64,000 bases of DNA from CBDDBH01 sp965225625 (GCA_965225625.1 CBDDBH010000029.1:222889-286888), one strand, 5' to 3'. Counted from the first letter of the stretch, positions 8,524 through 17,770 are shown. The notes: generated by a model from the letters alone, not told the origin. Made by a program: numbers and translations.

Positions 8524-9385
8524 TCAATCTAGGTTGAGCAGTCGAACCGCATTCTCTTTGAGGATCAGCGGACGCACTTCGTCACGAATGTCGATTTTTT
8601 CGAAATCCTGCAACCAACGCTCAGGCGTAATCAAAGGAAAATCGGTTCCGAACAGCATTTTGTGCTTCAACTGTGTATTTGCGAACTGGATCAACTGTGG
8701 CGAAAAATACTTTGGCGACCACCCCGACAGATCAATGTAAACCTGGGGCTTGTGTAGACAGATCGACAGCGCTTCATCCTGCCAGGGCCATGATGGATGG
8801 GCGAGAATAATCGGCATTTCGGGAAAATCCACGGCGACATCGTCGACATCCATAGGGTTGCCGTATTTCAATCGTATACCTCCACCACCGGGCATGCCTG
8901 TTCCGATGCCGGAATGCCCCGTGTGAAACAGCGCCGGCAACTTTGCCTTGGTAATGACTTCGTAAAGTGGATAGGCATTTTTGTCGTTGGGAAAGAACTC
9001 CTGGAACTGAGGATGAAACTTGAACCCGCGAATATCATAATTTTCAATCAGGCGGCGTGCCTCACGTACTGCCTGCGTACCTCGTGCCGGATCGACGCTT
9101 GCGAATGCCAGCATGGTGTCGCTGTTTTCCGCGGCCAATTCCGCAACTTCTTCGTTCGATACGGGTTTCTCTCCGCGCGCGTGTTCGCCATCCACTGGAA
9201 AAATCACACAGCCAATTTTGAGTTCGCGATAATAGGCCGCAATCTCCGGGATCCCGGGCTGTGGATTTTCATGCTTGAAATACTTCTGTGCGGCCGCCTG
9301 AAATTTCGACAACGGCTGGGGGGTCGCGAACCGAAACTTCCGCGTGAGTGTGCACGTCTATCGCAATGAGTTCACTAATATTCAT
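8524..9385 (-). pseudogene. Amidohydrolase-2 family (decarboxylase-like) metallohydrolase, frameshifted near N-terminus
   Basis: The gene starts at ATG 9385 (AGGAAA-type site upstream) and encodes 'MNISELIAIDVHTHAEVS', which includes the metal-binding H-x-H. It then shifts frame in a G6 run (plus strand 9318-9323). With one G removed the frame continues as 'RDPQPLSKFQAAAQKYFKH' into the long open frame ending at 8524. That frame carries 'FKFHPQFQEF', 'HTGHSGIG', 'ILAHPSWPW' and 'FGTDFPLI' (catalytic Asp). The family includes ACMS- and o-pyrocatechuate-type decarboxylases. Initiation inside the long frame (TTG 9312) would give a protein without H-x-H and presumably inactive. Either a real lesion or an indel error. 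Confidence 0.85.
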
Positions 9386-9572
9386 AGCTCGTTTCCTCGT
9401 CATATTCGCCGGACTTTATACAGGGGAAAGTGGCAGCGCCCACGGATTTGCCGCTCGTGGTCGAATCACGCGTGAATTTATGTCGGATTTTGACATCTCA
9501 CATTACTAAGCAATACTCCAAATGGCTTTTAGGATTTAAGATCAGCCCTGGTTTCAACCACCGGTTAGATTA

Positions 9573-9896
9573 ATGATCACGCGAATGGTAATGATTCACT
9601 TTAAAGAGGACACACCCGCGGAAGCATTGCAAAGCTACGAAGATCAAAAAATACAGTTAGCGAAATTGCCCTGTGTCAAACGCATGATAAGTGGTCCGAA
9701 TTTCGTTACCCCTAAAGAAGACGAAATCCGCGCGATAATGGATCGCGTTACCTACCCGCAGTCAGTATCGCTGTGGGAATTCGAGGACGAAGCTGGATTC
9801 AACGAATTTCTGACCGCGCCGCTACACAAGGAATTGGCAGGCAGTGATTTTGTGCAGCATATTCAATGGCGGTATGTCGGTAATATTAAATCGTAG
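9573..9896 (+). CDS. Dabb (stress-responsive A/B barrel) domain protein
   Basis: A 107-residue protein starting 'MITRMVMIHFKEDTP', the standard opening of dimeric alpha/beta-barrel (Dabb) proteins. 'SVSLWEFEDEAGFNEFLTAP' then matches the 'F.d.aal..Y...p.H' region ('PLHKELAG'). Members include small cytoplasmic dimers and aromatic-polyketide cyclases. It is divergent from the amidohydrolase pseudogene and convergent with the TauD-like gene. No specific function can be assigned. Confidence 0.7.
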   Translation: MITRMVMIHFKEDTPAEALQSYEDQKIQLAKLPCVKRMISGPNFVTPKEDEIRAIMDRVTYPQSVSLWEFEDEAGFNEFLTAPLHKELAGSDFVQHIQWRYVGNIKS

Positions 9897-9942
9897 AAGA
9901 TTACTATTGTCGGGCCGTTGAAAAATGTCTAAGTGGCGTTTT

Positions 9943-10827
9943 TCAGTTTTGTGGCAATTCGCAGGACACGAATTCAGGTTTCTCGCCTCGGACCCATAAC
10001 CGCTGCATTAACCTGAAATATTTTGTGTCGTCATAAAGCGTACCGGTGTGCAGCGTGCAGCGGTTGTCCCAAAGCAGCAGGTCACCAACCCGCCATTTGT
10101 GTCGAAACACGAACTGTTCCTGAGTCGCCCATTCCACCAATTCGTCAATCAAGGCCATCGCTTCAGCATTCGGCATTCCGATAACCTCCTTGACCGTACC
10201 GCTGCTCACCCATAGTGCGCGGCGCCCATCCACAGGATGAGTTCGAATCAAGGGATGTAAAACATCGGGATTCTCTTCTTCGAGTTCTTTGCTAATCTTC
10301 ATGCCATTGTAAAGACGGGTCTCCATCAGATGTTTATAACTGTGGTGAAGAATCAAACCGTCCAACTCTTTTTTTCGCGCCTCCGGTAACGCCGAATAAG
10401 CCGCGCATAAATCCGCAAGCAAAGTATCGCTGCCCTCGGGGGGCACCTCGAGCGCGTATAGCGTGGTGCATTTGACCGGCTTCTCCTTGAAGGAGTAGTC
10501 AGTGTGCCAGCCGATGCCGTCGTTATGCGCGCCGATAGGGTTGCCGTCAGCATCCGTTCGATTCGAGAGGATAAAAATCTTCGGGTACCCGGGAAGTGTG
10601 TGTTGCTTTACGACATGGTCTTCGAGTTCACCGAAACATTGCAGAAAGGAGATCAGCGCGTCAGGCGACATATTCTGGTCGCGCACCAGTAGTGCTCCGT
10701 GTAAATCAAATGCGCGCACTACCTGCGCACGTATCTCGGAATTAGCCGAGGAAAGATCGACACCGAGCAGTTCTGCCCCGAAGCCGGGTTTGAGTTCTCT
10801 GATTTCCAGAGCGAGGGCTTTATCCAT
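9943..10827 (-). CDS. TauD/TfdA-family 2-oxoglutarate-dependent dioxygenase
   Basis: A 294-residue Fe(II)/2OG dioxygenase, the usual size for the family. The iron facial triad is H-x-D in 'GWHTDYSFKEKP' and the distal His in 'NRCTLHTGTLYDD'; the Arg of 'YFRLMQRLWVRGE' binds 2-oxoglutarate. The opening 'LKPGFGAELLGVDLSS' is typical of TauD/TfdA. These enzymes hydroxylate sulfonates, aryloxyacetates, carnitine precursors and others, so the substrate cannot be assigned. A ~70-nt sequence 36-104 nt upstream of the start recurs upstream of the next gene (S9 peptidase). Confidence 0.9.
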   Translation of the reverse strand: MDKALALEIRELKPGFGAELLGVDLSSANSEIRAQVVRAFDLHGALLVRDQNMSPDALISFLQCFGELEDHVVKQHTLPGYPKIFILSNRTDADGNPIGAHNDGIGWHTDYSFKEKPVKCTTLYALEVPPEGSDTLLADLCAAYSALPEARKKELDGLILHHSYKHLMETRLYNGMKISKELEEENPDVLHPLIRTHPVDGRRALWVSSGTVKEVIGMPNAEAMALIDELVEWATQEQFVFRHKWRVGDLLLWDNRCTLHTGTLYDDTKYFRLMQRLWVRGEKPEFVSCELPQN

Positions 10828-10862
10828 ATGCGGGCTAGGATCTAATGGGCTTCGCGCAGCTC

Positions 10863-10931
10863 GGCCTGAGCTGACGATTAGACGGCCTCCCTTTAGCTTA
10901 CATTAGCAATGGGGGCAGAAAGAAGATACCG
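10863..10931 (-). promoter_or_regulatory. Duplicated upstream sequence, copy 1 (before the TauD-like gene)
   Basis: About 69 nt with clear similarity to 12958-13025. Shared blocks in plus-strand order are GCCTGA, AGCTTAC, TAGCAA and AGAAAGAAGA. It sits 36 nt upstream of the TauD-like start codon; copy 2 sits 31 nt upstream of the S9 peptidase start. The same orientation and spacing relative to the genes suggests a shared promoter, operator or leader. No promoter hexamers were assigned with confidence. Confidence 0.5.
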
Positions 10932-10935
10932 AGCT

Positions 10936-12927
10936 TCACAATTGCGCGCCGCCTGTATGCCGAGCGAGAAAAACGCCAGTCTTTGTCAGCATGTCGATGC
11001 GATAGCGTTCCCGCCAAATGTTGTGCGCAACCTGATCATAGAGCACGAGGTCGCTCGATACACCCGCTCGTTTCAGTGCTTTGTGCAGATTTTTGCTGTG
11101 CTTGACGCTAACGTTGATGTCTTCCTTGCCATGAAACATGAGCACGGGAACCTGGATTTCTGACGCACGCTTCAGCGGCGAACCAGTATTCAGAACGTGT
11201 TTATCGTTACCAACGAATTCGCGCACGACACGCTTGTTCAGAAAGTTCCGGTAGTCGTTGATGAGCGTGCTCGGATCGGTGACACCGGCAATGCTAACGA
11301 CGCATTTGTAGAGTTCAGGGGCCTCGATAGCGCTCAAGAGCGCCGCATAACCCCCATAACTCCAGCCGACGATACACATCCGTTCCGGATCGGCGATGCC
11401 GTTTTCGATCAGCCATCGGCTACCGTCGATAATGTCGCCGACGGACGAACGCCAGGCCTTGAATCCACCCTCCCCGGCCCACGCACTGCCATAGCCTCCG
11501 GAACCACGAAAATTACTCTGCAGCACGGCGTAACCCGCGGCGGCGAAGAATTGGGCAAACCAGTCGAAATCCCAGCGATCTCGACTCTGCGGCCCCCCGT
11601 GTGGCATCACCACCGCGGGAAGGTTTTTCCCCTCGCTGTGCGGCGGCAATGTCAGGTAACCGGGGATCTCGACCCCGTCAGCAGCCGGGTATCTGATCGG
11701 CCTCATCATCGCAAGGTCGCGCTCGTGCAGGTCCGGCCGCTTGAGCAACATAGCTTCCAGGACGTCCTGCTCTACGTTGAACCGATAATAACGCCCGGCA
11801 TCTTGATCACTACTGATATGAATGAGGTAGAACTTCCTGTCCCAACTTTCATCTATGACCCCCACTACCTTGCCCGGCATCGTTAGCTGGATGCGGCGTG
11901 TGATTTCCTCGATGCGCTCATCAAAAAAATGATAGTGAGGTTTATCCGTGGAGTAGCCAATCCCCACCAGTCGCTCGCGCTTTCCAAGTGTTGTGTAGCC
12001 GTCGACGTCAACATTAGGATGGGAGAATATGAGTTCGTCTTCGCGGTTTCGCGCGAGATCTTCTGCCCACAGCGCCAACCTGCCGTGATGACGCTTGAAA
12101 ACCAGCAGTGTATTGCGCTCATCACCGAACCCCAGCGGGTGATAAATGTCGCCCAGATCGGTCATCCGGGACTCGTGTAGGTCGCGCCACTGCCGCTCAC
12201 CAGCCAGGCGGTACTGCCATCTGGATTTTTCGGTGCTCATGTAATGGCGTAGCCTGACGCTGCCGTAACCATCGGAGACCCAATCTCTGGCGTTGGTGCT
12301 GTTCCGTGCAACCGTGGCCACGCGGCCGGAGTAGATATTGAGGCGAGCGACACCGGTGCCTTTAGCGTTTGGCACCTCGATGAGGACATTCGCGGGGTCA
12401 TCCGGCATCCAGTCGATCACGTCGTCCTGAAACTGGGCAAGCGTTTTCTGCAACTGTTTTTGAAGCAGGACTTTCTTCTTCGTGCCGTCTGCGTTTACAG
12501 CGACAAGCCGAGTTTCGGGCAGATAATAACCATACACTTTCGCGATACCGTAAAAACCGCACAGAAGCCGCTCGTTGTTTGCCCACCTGCACCAATTGAT
12601 ATCAAAAACGTCCGGTTTACTCGCAAGAACAAGTCGTGAATCCGCACCGGCAGTGAACACAAGGAGAACCGGAAAGTCGTCCTCGTACATGTGAAGAAAG
12701 GAAACGCGGGATCCGTCCGGCGACAATCGAGCACCCCACATCTGCGGGAATTTTCCGAAGGCGGTCGCTAGAGACTTCACCGAAGCCCCTTCTGCCGCAT
12801 GTGCGCCGCCGCTCGGGAATGAAACTAATAGCTGCGTTAGCAAAATAATTGCTAGCGCACGCATCTTCACCTTGCTTGCCCGCAAATTGCATGAAGCGAG
12901 AGCGAGCGTTGTATGCATAGCTGGCAT
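10936..12927 (-). CDS. S9 family prolyl-oligopeptidase-type serine peptidase, exported
   Basis: A 663-residue protein with a signal peptide (hydrophobic 'ALAIILLTQLLVSFPSGG' after Met22; Met22 at 12864 could be the real start). A beta-propeller-like N-terminal half is followed by an alpha/beta-hydrolase domain. That domain has 'VVMPHGGPQSRD' (oxyanion HGG), nucleophile Ser in 'GWSYGGYAAL', Asp in 'MFHGKEDINV' and His in 'DQVAHNIWRE'. This is the arrangement of acylaminoacyl or dipeptidyl peptidases (S9C-like), probably acting on peptides in the periplasm. It lies upstream of and codirectional with the TauD-like gene, and the two share the repeated upstream sequence. Confidence 0.9.
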   Translation of the reverse strand: MPAMHTTLALASCNLRASKVKMRALAIILLTQLLVSFPSGGAHAAEGASVKSLATAFGKFPQMWGARLSPDGSRVSFLHMYEDDFPVLLVFTAGADSRLVLASKPDVFDINWCRWANNERLLCGFYGIAKVYGYYLPETRLVAVNADGTKKKVLLQKQLQKTLAQFQDDVIDWMPDDPANVLIEVPNAKGTGVARLNIYSGRVATVARNSTNARDWVSDGYGSVRLRHYMSTEKSRWQYRLAGERQWRDLHESRMTDLGDIYHPLGFGDERNTLLVFKRHHGRLALWAEDLARNREDELIFSHPNVDVDGYTTLGKRERLVGIGYSTDKPHYHFFDERIEEITRRIQLTMPGKVVGVIDESWDRKFYLIHISSDQDAGRYYRFNVEQDVLEAMLLKRPDLHERDLAMMRPIRYPAADGVEIPGYLTLPPHSEGKNLPAVVMPHGGPQSRDRWDFDWFAQFFAAAGYAVLQSNFRGSGGYGSAWAGEGGFKAWRSSVGDIIDGSRWLIENGIADPERMCIVGWSYGGYAALLSAIEAPELYKCVVSIAGVTDPSTLINDYRNFLNKRVVREFVGNDKHVLNTGSPLKRASEIQVPVLMFHGKEDINVSVKHSKNLHKALKRAGVSSDLVLYDQVAHNIWRERYRIDMLTKTGVFLARHTGGAQL

Positions 12928-12957
12928 TCCTGAGTCTCTTGGACTTCGGACAGCTTA

Positions 12958-13025
12958 GCCTGAACTTACAGTTATTCAGACTCCCACCAGCTTACCCTAG
13001 CAAGGTGGGTAGAAAGAAGAGATCG
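12958..13025 (-). promoter_or_regulatory. Duplicated upstream sequence, copy 2 (before the S9 peptidase gene)
   Basis: Second copy of the element at 10863-10931, in the same orientation, 31 nt upstream of the peptidase start. The best-conserved core is AGCTTAC..TAGCAA..GGG.AGAAAGAAGA on the plus strand (12989-13025). It lies within the 257-nt spacer before the LLM gene, which otherwise shows nothing recognisable. Confidence 0.5.
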
Positions 13026-13184
13026 GTCAATCTGGTGTCCAAATACTAATGCCAGCAATTATAAATGCGTCGCGGCAGCATACCGCCGAATTCCCTGCTC
13101 AATCACTCAATGCCCCGCATCTGCGGAAACTGGTGCTTGAAAAATAGTTAAAAACTGGACCAGGTCTATTTTCCTGCAAGTCGC

Positions 13185-14231
13185 TCAGGCGGCTTCGAGT
13201 TCGGGTTTCACATCACTGCAGAACAGATCCATGGTGCGCTTCGCTTCGTCGAACGTCATGTCGCCCGTCGGGATCTGGAGCACGATGTGATCGGTGAAGC
13301 CGGCGTCGAGGATCCCCGCAAAACGATCGCAGATCTGCTCGGATGTGCCGGCACCGGCTGCAATGGCCCCGTCGATGTGCGACATAATCCTTCGCAGCGG
13401 GCCGAGTGCAGCATCGGCCGCGTCTTCACCCAGGACCTCCGCGTCCCACTGGTGCACGTTGTGGGTGCGACGCATCAAACCACGCAGGCCGCGTTCGTTC
13501 ACGTCCAGCGCCAACTTCTCGTTCTCAGCAATCGCGAGGACCATCGTGCACGCAACCTTCGGACCGGCGTTGGGGGCTTCCATCCGCACATCGTCGTGCT
13601 GGTGCGCGTACCAAGTCTCAGCGTAAACGTCGTACGCGGCCTGGTCGATCGGCCCCGGCCACATGAGGTTCAAGCCGAACTTGCCGGCGGTTACGGGGCT
13701 CCCCGGATACCAGAACGGGATCGTCTCCTGCACCGGCCTGGTCGCCATGGGCATGGTGCGGAAGTCGTAGAATTTGGAGTCCTCGGAGCTGATCTCGCCC
13801 GTCCGGAACGCACGGCAGATAATCCCGAGCACATCCTCAAAACGAGCGGTCGATGACAACCAGTCGCTGCCGAACCAGTAGTGTTCGATGGGAGCGACAC
13901 CGCGACCGACGCCGAATTCGAGCCGGCCGTTGGTAAGGTTATCGACGATGCACATGTCCTCGATGATTCGAACGGGATGGTGAAGTGGCAACAGCTTCAC
14001 CATCGGACCCATACGGATGGTGTCAGTGATCTGAGACGCCGCGGCGACAAACATCTCCTGGTTCGGCGCCATGCAGAGATCGGAGCCGTGGTGCTCAGCC
14101 AAAAAGTAGCTGGTGAATCCCGCTTGGTCTGCCATTCGCAGGAGATCGAGTCGATCCTTTAACAATTGGGGTGTCGACGTTCCCGGAATGCCCTCGATGT
14201 GGTCGAAAATGCCAAACGTCGGTGTCGCCAT
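13185..14231 (-). CDS. LLM-class flavin-dependent oxidoreductase (luciferase-like monooxygenase)
   Basis: A 348-residue TIM-barrel flavoprotein of the bacterial-luciferase-like family. The ATG at 14231 has GAGGA 7 nt upstream, which is preferred over the in-frame Met nine codons earlier. Seen: 'SYFLAEHHGSDLCMAPN', 'RIIEDMCIVDNLTNGRLEFGVGRG' in two adjoining pieces (the D-x-L-S/T-x-G-R-x-x-x-G-x-G-R/W signature) and 'IPFWYPGSPV'. The reduced flavin is supplied by a separate reductase, which is not seen here. Substrates in this superfamily range from alkanes to sulfonates, so no specific one is assigned. Confidence 0.88.
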   Translation of the reverse strand: MATPTFGIFDHIEGIPGTSTPQLLKDRLDLLRMADQAGFTSYFLAEHHGSDLCMAPNQEMFVAAASQITDTIRMGPMVKLLPLHHPVRIIEDMCIVDNLTNGRLEFGVGRGVAPIEHYWFGSDWLSSTARFEDVLGIICRAFRTGEISSEDSKFYDFRTMPMATRPVQETIPFWYPGSPVTAGKFGLNLMWPGPIDQAAYDVYAETWYAHQHDDVRMEAPNAGPKVACTMVLAIAENEKLALDVNERGLRGLMRRTHNVHQWDAEVLGEDAADAALGPLRRIMSHIDGAIAAGAGTSEQICDRFAGILDAGFTDHIVLQIPTGDMTFDEAKRTMDLFCSDVKPELEAA

Positions 14232-14487
14232 TCGATGTTCCTCAGAGTGATATTGCAACGCGAAGCGCGGAGTATAAGCGGAATAAACGCCCCCAGCATT
14301 GCGTCGAGCATACGCGCACGCCAGTCGTTCCGGAGTATCTCGGATCCGGGTGTTTAGAAGGCCAAACGTGGTTGTCGTTTCTCAAAATCCTGGTATTCGA
14401 CCTAAGAAGCAAGCCGTGGACGGTGTTCCAACGTAAAATGCGCTAAACCCGTGTTTGATTGTAGCGACGTCGCACTGGAGAAGGATT

Positions 14488-15282
14488 ATGGATCTCGGGA
14501 TCGCCGGAAAGACAGCCGTAGTTGGCGGAAGCAGCCGCGGTATGGGATTGGCGATCGCCATTGGCCTGGCCAGAGAGGGGTGCAACCTGTTGCTGTGCGC
14601 GCGTAACGACGCTGAGCTACAAACCGCACAGGACCAGGTGGCTGCCTTTAGTGATCCGAGCAAGGTGATCTCATTGAGTGTTGATTTGAGCGAGTCGGAC
14701 AGCGCACAACATGTTGTCGAGGCCGCGAGCGAACGCTGGGGTGGGGTAGACATACTGGTGACCAATACCGGTGGCCCTAAACCGGGGCAGCCGAGTGAAT
14801 TCAGTGATGCCGATTGGGAACAGGGCTATCAGAAGATATTTTACAACGTGGTCAGACTGTGCCGAGCGGTGTTACCGCACATGCGTGAGCAAGGCTGGGG
14901 CCGGATCATTAATTTGCTGGCATTGTCCGTGCGCCAGGTCGAGGATAATTTGTCGTTGTCATCCACTACCCGCTCGGCGGTGGTCGCGTTCTCCAAGAAT
15001 TTGTCAGAAGAAGTCGCTGCAAGCGGAATTACCGTAAACAATGTTCTACCCGGCTCGATCCTCACCGATAGGCTGGTGGAGGTATCGCGCATGCAGGCAG
15101 AGCACCACGGAAAAGATCCCGACCTCGCATTAGAGGCTCGAATTAGCACAATCCCGACCGGGCGCTTGGGTAAGCCGGAGGAGATGGCGGATTTGGTAGC
15201 GTTCCTCGCCTCTGACCGTGCCGGTTTTATTAACGGCCATAGCATCCCACTCGACGGCGGGCAATTGCGTGCGGTAATTTAG
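14488..15282 (+). CDS. SDR-family protein lacking the canonical catalytic Tyr-Lys pair
   Basis: A 264-residue short-chain dehydrogenase/reductase. The ATG at 14488 has GAGAAGG upstream. The cofactor motif 'GGSSRGMGLAIA' (GxxxGxG), 'LVTNTGGP' (the NAG-like motif altered) and 'NNVLPGSILTDR' (PG motif) are clear. Where YxxxK should be, the sequence is 'LSLSSTTRSAVVAFSK', so Tyr aligns to Ser and Lys to Arg. A sister subfamily annotated as FabG-like shows similar loss, so the protein may bind NAD(P) without classical catalysis or use another acid. It is followed after 27 nt by the MhpD-like hydratase, probably in one operon. Confidence 0.85.
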   Translation: MDLGIAGKTAVVGGSSRGMGLAIAIGLAREGCNLLLCARNDAELQTAQDQVAAFSDPSKVISLSVDLSESDSAQHVVEAASERWGGVDILVTNTGGPKPGQPSEFSDADWEQGYQKIFYNVVRLCRAVLPHMREQGWGRIINLLALSVRQVEDNLSLSSTTRSAVVAFSKNLSEEVAASGITVNNVLPGSILTDRLVEVSRMQAEHHGKDPDLALEARISTIPTGRLGKPEEMADLVAFLASDRAGFINGHSIPLDGGQLRAVI

Positions 15283-15309
15283 CAGGCCGACGCGCAGCGA
15301 CATTTATCA

Positions 15310-16080
15310 ATGGGATTCAATGCCGAACAGGTAGCAGACGATTTCCTGGCCAGCGCCGCACAGGGGATCCATTATCCACCGGCCTGGTTTGATCGCTTGG
15401 ATATGGAGCAGGCATTACTAGTACAACACGCGTTGCTGGCACGCAAAGTGGCAGCAGGTGAGGAGCACGTCGGCTGGAAAGTGGGATTAACGGCTAAGGC
15501 GATACAGGATCAATTCAATGTTCATGAACCGGTCTGCGGTTATCTGCTTCGTTCGGGCATGATCGCAATTGGTAGTGAGCGCGCATGGCGCGATCTGATC
15601 GGACCGGGGGTTGAGAATGAAATTTGCTTTCGCATGGACGCCGATCTGGCCGGACCCAACGCCACGGCGCGCAGCGCCAGAGCAGCGGTGAGTGAACTGT
15701 ATCCTGCAATGGAGTTAGTAGAGAGCCGTGGCGATTTTACCGCGCAGCTAGCGGTCTCTCTGGCTGATAACGTTCAGCAGAGTGGTTTTATTCTGGGTAA
15801 CCCTATTACCTTGAGCGATGACATCGACATCGCCGCGATCGACGCCACAGTAATTATCAACGATAAGCAAGTGGGCGCGGGCAATGCCGCGGCGGTGTTG
15901 GGTAACCCGTTTAATTCTTTGGCGTGGTTAGCCAATAAACTGGCAGAACTGGAGTTATCTGTTCATGCGGGACAGTGGGTAATGGCCGGTTCACTGACCC
16001 GCCAATTTCCGTTGCAGCAAGGCGACCGCATCACTACCACTTTCTCAGGTCTAGGCGACGTAAACTTCAGCGTGCTTTAG
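15310..16080 (+). CDS. MhpD-like 2-hydroxy/keto-pentadienoate hydratase family protein
   Basis: A 256-residue protein of the fumarylacetoacetate-hydrolase fold, closest to 2-keto-4-pentenoate hydratase/2-oxohepta-3-ene-1,7-dioate hydratase. Seen: 'VGWKVGLTAKAIQDQFNV', 'GPGVENEICFRM' (metal-binding E-x-E-like), 'LYPAMELVESR' (E-x-x-x-S/D) and 'NPFNSLAWLANKL'. These enzymes hydrate dienols from meta-cleavage of aromatics, so it fits a lower aromatic pathway, perhaps together with the LigB-type dioxygenase 13 kb away; that link is inference. No strong Shine-Dalgarno site precedes the ATG at 15310, so coupling to the SDR gene is likely. Confidence 0.87.
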   Translation: MGFNAEQVADDFLASAAQGIHYPPAWFDRLDMEQALLVQHALLARKVAAGEEHVGWKVGLTAKAIQDQFNVHEPVCGYLLRSGMIAIGSERAWRDLIGPGVENEICFRMDADLAGPNATARSARAAVSELYPAMELVESRGDFTAQLAVSLADNVQQSGFILGNPITLSDDIDIAAIDATVIINDKQVGAGNAAAVLGNPFNSLAWLANKLAELELSVHAGQWVMAGSLTRQFPLQQGDRITTTFSGLGDVNFSVL

Positions 16081-16133
16081 CGTTTTGCTCGACGGTTCGA
16101 TGGTTGCTAGGCATCAGGCACAGATACGTCCAA

Positions 16134-16712
16134 TCAGTCATTGATACTCAACCCCAGCAACTGCGCCCACTCTTCGATGCTTTGGCCACTACCCATGGCA
16201 TCATTGACCAAGCCGTTGATAGCAAAAGTAGGTGTGGAATGAACGCCGTTCTGCCGGGCATATTTTGTGTGCCATTTAAGCGCGCGAGTGACGCTATCCA
16301 ACTCGAAAGTTTCGCTAAAATCGACGCCGCCCAATTGGGCAATGTGGCTAACAATATCCGCCGGACTCCGATTTAGATTCGGACCGGCGCAATGGTCCTT
16401 ACAAACAAAATCTTCTCGGTTTTCAAATACCGCGCTAAGCACTTTAGCGCCGGCTTCTTGCCCGCCTACCGTGGCGGAGGCGGCCAGGATACAACGGCAA
16501 ACTATTGCGGAAAAAAGGTGCCAGGGCTGCGACAGAAAGCGAATATTAACGGTCAGTTCCCCGTGACCCACTGCCGCCACTAACGGTTGCAGCTTGCCGT
16601 AGGCGAGCTTTGAAAATGGGCAAGTGGGTTCGAGAAAAACCTCCAACTCGAGTTTGCCGTGCCCGAACTGGATGGGTTCAGGATCTCTACTGTCTTGTGT
16701 GCTGCCGTTCAT
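16134..16712 (-). CDS. DsbA-family thioredoxin-fold protein with a CPFS active site
   Basis: A 192-residue thioredoxin-fold protein without signal peptide or membrane segment. After a beta strand ('KLELEVFLEPTCPFSKLAY') it has a single Cys in CPFS instead of CxxC. An inserted helical domain follows, then the cis-Pro loop 'NGVHSTPTFAINGLV'. A one-Cys motif suggests a glutathione- or substrate-linked monothiol activity rather than disulfide oxidation. It lies 17 nt downstream of the GST gene on the same strand, so the two may be a glutathione-linked operon. Confidence 0.8.
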   Translation of the reverse strand: MNGSTQDSRDPEPIQFGHGKLELEVFLEPTCPFSKLAYGKLQPLVAAVGHGELTVNIRFLSQPWHLFSAIVCRCILAASATVGGQEAGAKVLSAVFENREDFVCKDHCAGPNLNRSPADIVSHIAQLGGVDFSETFELDSVTRALKWHTKYARQNGVHSTPTFAINGLVNDAMGSGQSIEEWAQLLGLSIND

Positions 16713-16729
16713 TGTCTATCCTCTCGCGC

Positions 16730-17770
16730 CTAGGCGGCTGCTCCTAATACGTCTCCGGTGTGCGGCGATTCCGGCATGGGCGACGGCCAGTTGATGACAT
16801 CATCCCATATCGAAGGCCGCTTGTAGCAGCGGTGGGCGTATTCACGGACGCGCGGATAATCCTTCCACAAATATGCATGCCCCACCCAGTGGATACGATA
16901 CAGGCTCACACCCCAGACCGCGTCAGCGAGGGTGAAGTCTTTTCCGCAAATCCATTGGTCCCCTTGCCGAACCAGTTGTGCGTCCAGTTCGGTAATGATG
17001 TCTTGAAATTCGTTTCTTATTGCCAACGTCACCTGGGGATCGCGGTGAATTTTCTTGCCGGCCTGCTCTTTGGCTATCTTGGCTTTATAGGCCTTGACCA
17101 ATGCTGAATCATCTTTGTTCTGCTCGATAAGCTGATTCAGCGCGCCGACTTTGACGTCATAAACATCCTGCATAACGTGTTTGATAAAGTCAGGCCGCGG
17201 ATCATTATCGTGAAATCCGTACAGGATCCCCGGATGTGGGGTGCCGTCGACTATTTTAACCTGGCGCATCACGGCTTCGACCTGGGCTGCATCGTCCGGG
17301 ATAAGTTTGATTGCGCCTGCGACTTCATTGTCGAGGTACTTTATGATCTCCGCCGAATCGACGATTCCCTGACCTCTTTCGTTGTCGATCAAAAGCGGCA
17401 CAACACAGGGATCGAATCCCTCGGTATCGACGGCGGTCCTCAACGTGTGTTGTTGGGCGAGATTGCCCGTCAAGCCCTGGGCGGCGCCAATATACATCCG
17501 CAATCGCACGTAGCCGGGTCGATAATTCTCCGCGGGCGAGTACTCATCTGAATAGATCCCTTTCTGGGCAAGAATGCTTAATTCATGCGAAAGGTAGGGC
17601 TCGCCTTTTTCGGCCAGCACGACCCTCACCTTTTGCGAACATATCGAAAGGCCGGCATGAAACAATTCCATGCGCGGTTTCGCGTCGGCATCACCGCATT
17701 GAATCACAGGAGCGGACTGTTCAGCGCGGGCTGCTGCTAACAGGCTATCAAACTCTTTATTCGCGCTCAT
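16730..17770 (-). CDS. Glutathione S-transferase-like protein
   Basis: About 346 residues, longer than a typical GST (~210). The N-terminal thioredoxin-like domain begins at 'MELFHAGLSICSQKVRVVL' (residues ~34-52), where Ser-Ile-Cys-Ser-Gln sits at the glutathione-activating loop. It continues to 'VVPLLIDNERGQGIVDSAE', equivalent to the VP..ESxxI glutathione-binding block. The C-terminal helical domain contains 'DQWICGKDFTLADAVWGVSL', the N-capping motif of GSTs. A ~60-residue insert separates the halves of the first domain. The substrate is unknown. Confidence 0.8.
   Translation of the reverse strand: MSANKEFDSLLAAARAEQSAPVIQCGDADAKPRMELFHAGLSICSQKVRVVLAEKGEPYLSHELSILAQKGIYSDEYSPAENYRPGYVRLRMYIGAAQGLTGNLAQQHTLRTAVDTEGFDPCVVPLLIDNERGQGIVDSAEIIKYLDNEVAGAIKLIPDDAAQVEAVMRQVKIVDGTPHPGILYGFHDNDPRPDFIKHVMQDVYDVKVGALNQLIEQNKDDSALVKAYKAKIAKEQAGKKIHRDPQVTLAIRNEFQDIITELDAQLVRQGDQWICGKDFTLADAVWGVSLYRIHWVGHAYLWKDYPRVREYAHRCYKRPSIWDDVINWPSPMPESPHTGDVLGAAA

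Noticed and set aside
11197..11886. 229-residue plus-strand open frame
   Set aside because: Antisense to the S9 peptidase catalytic domain; no family features.
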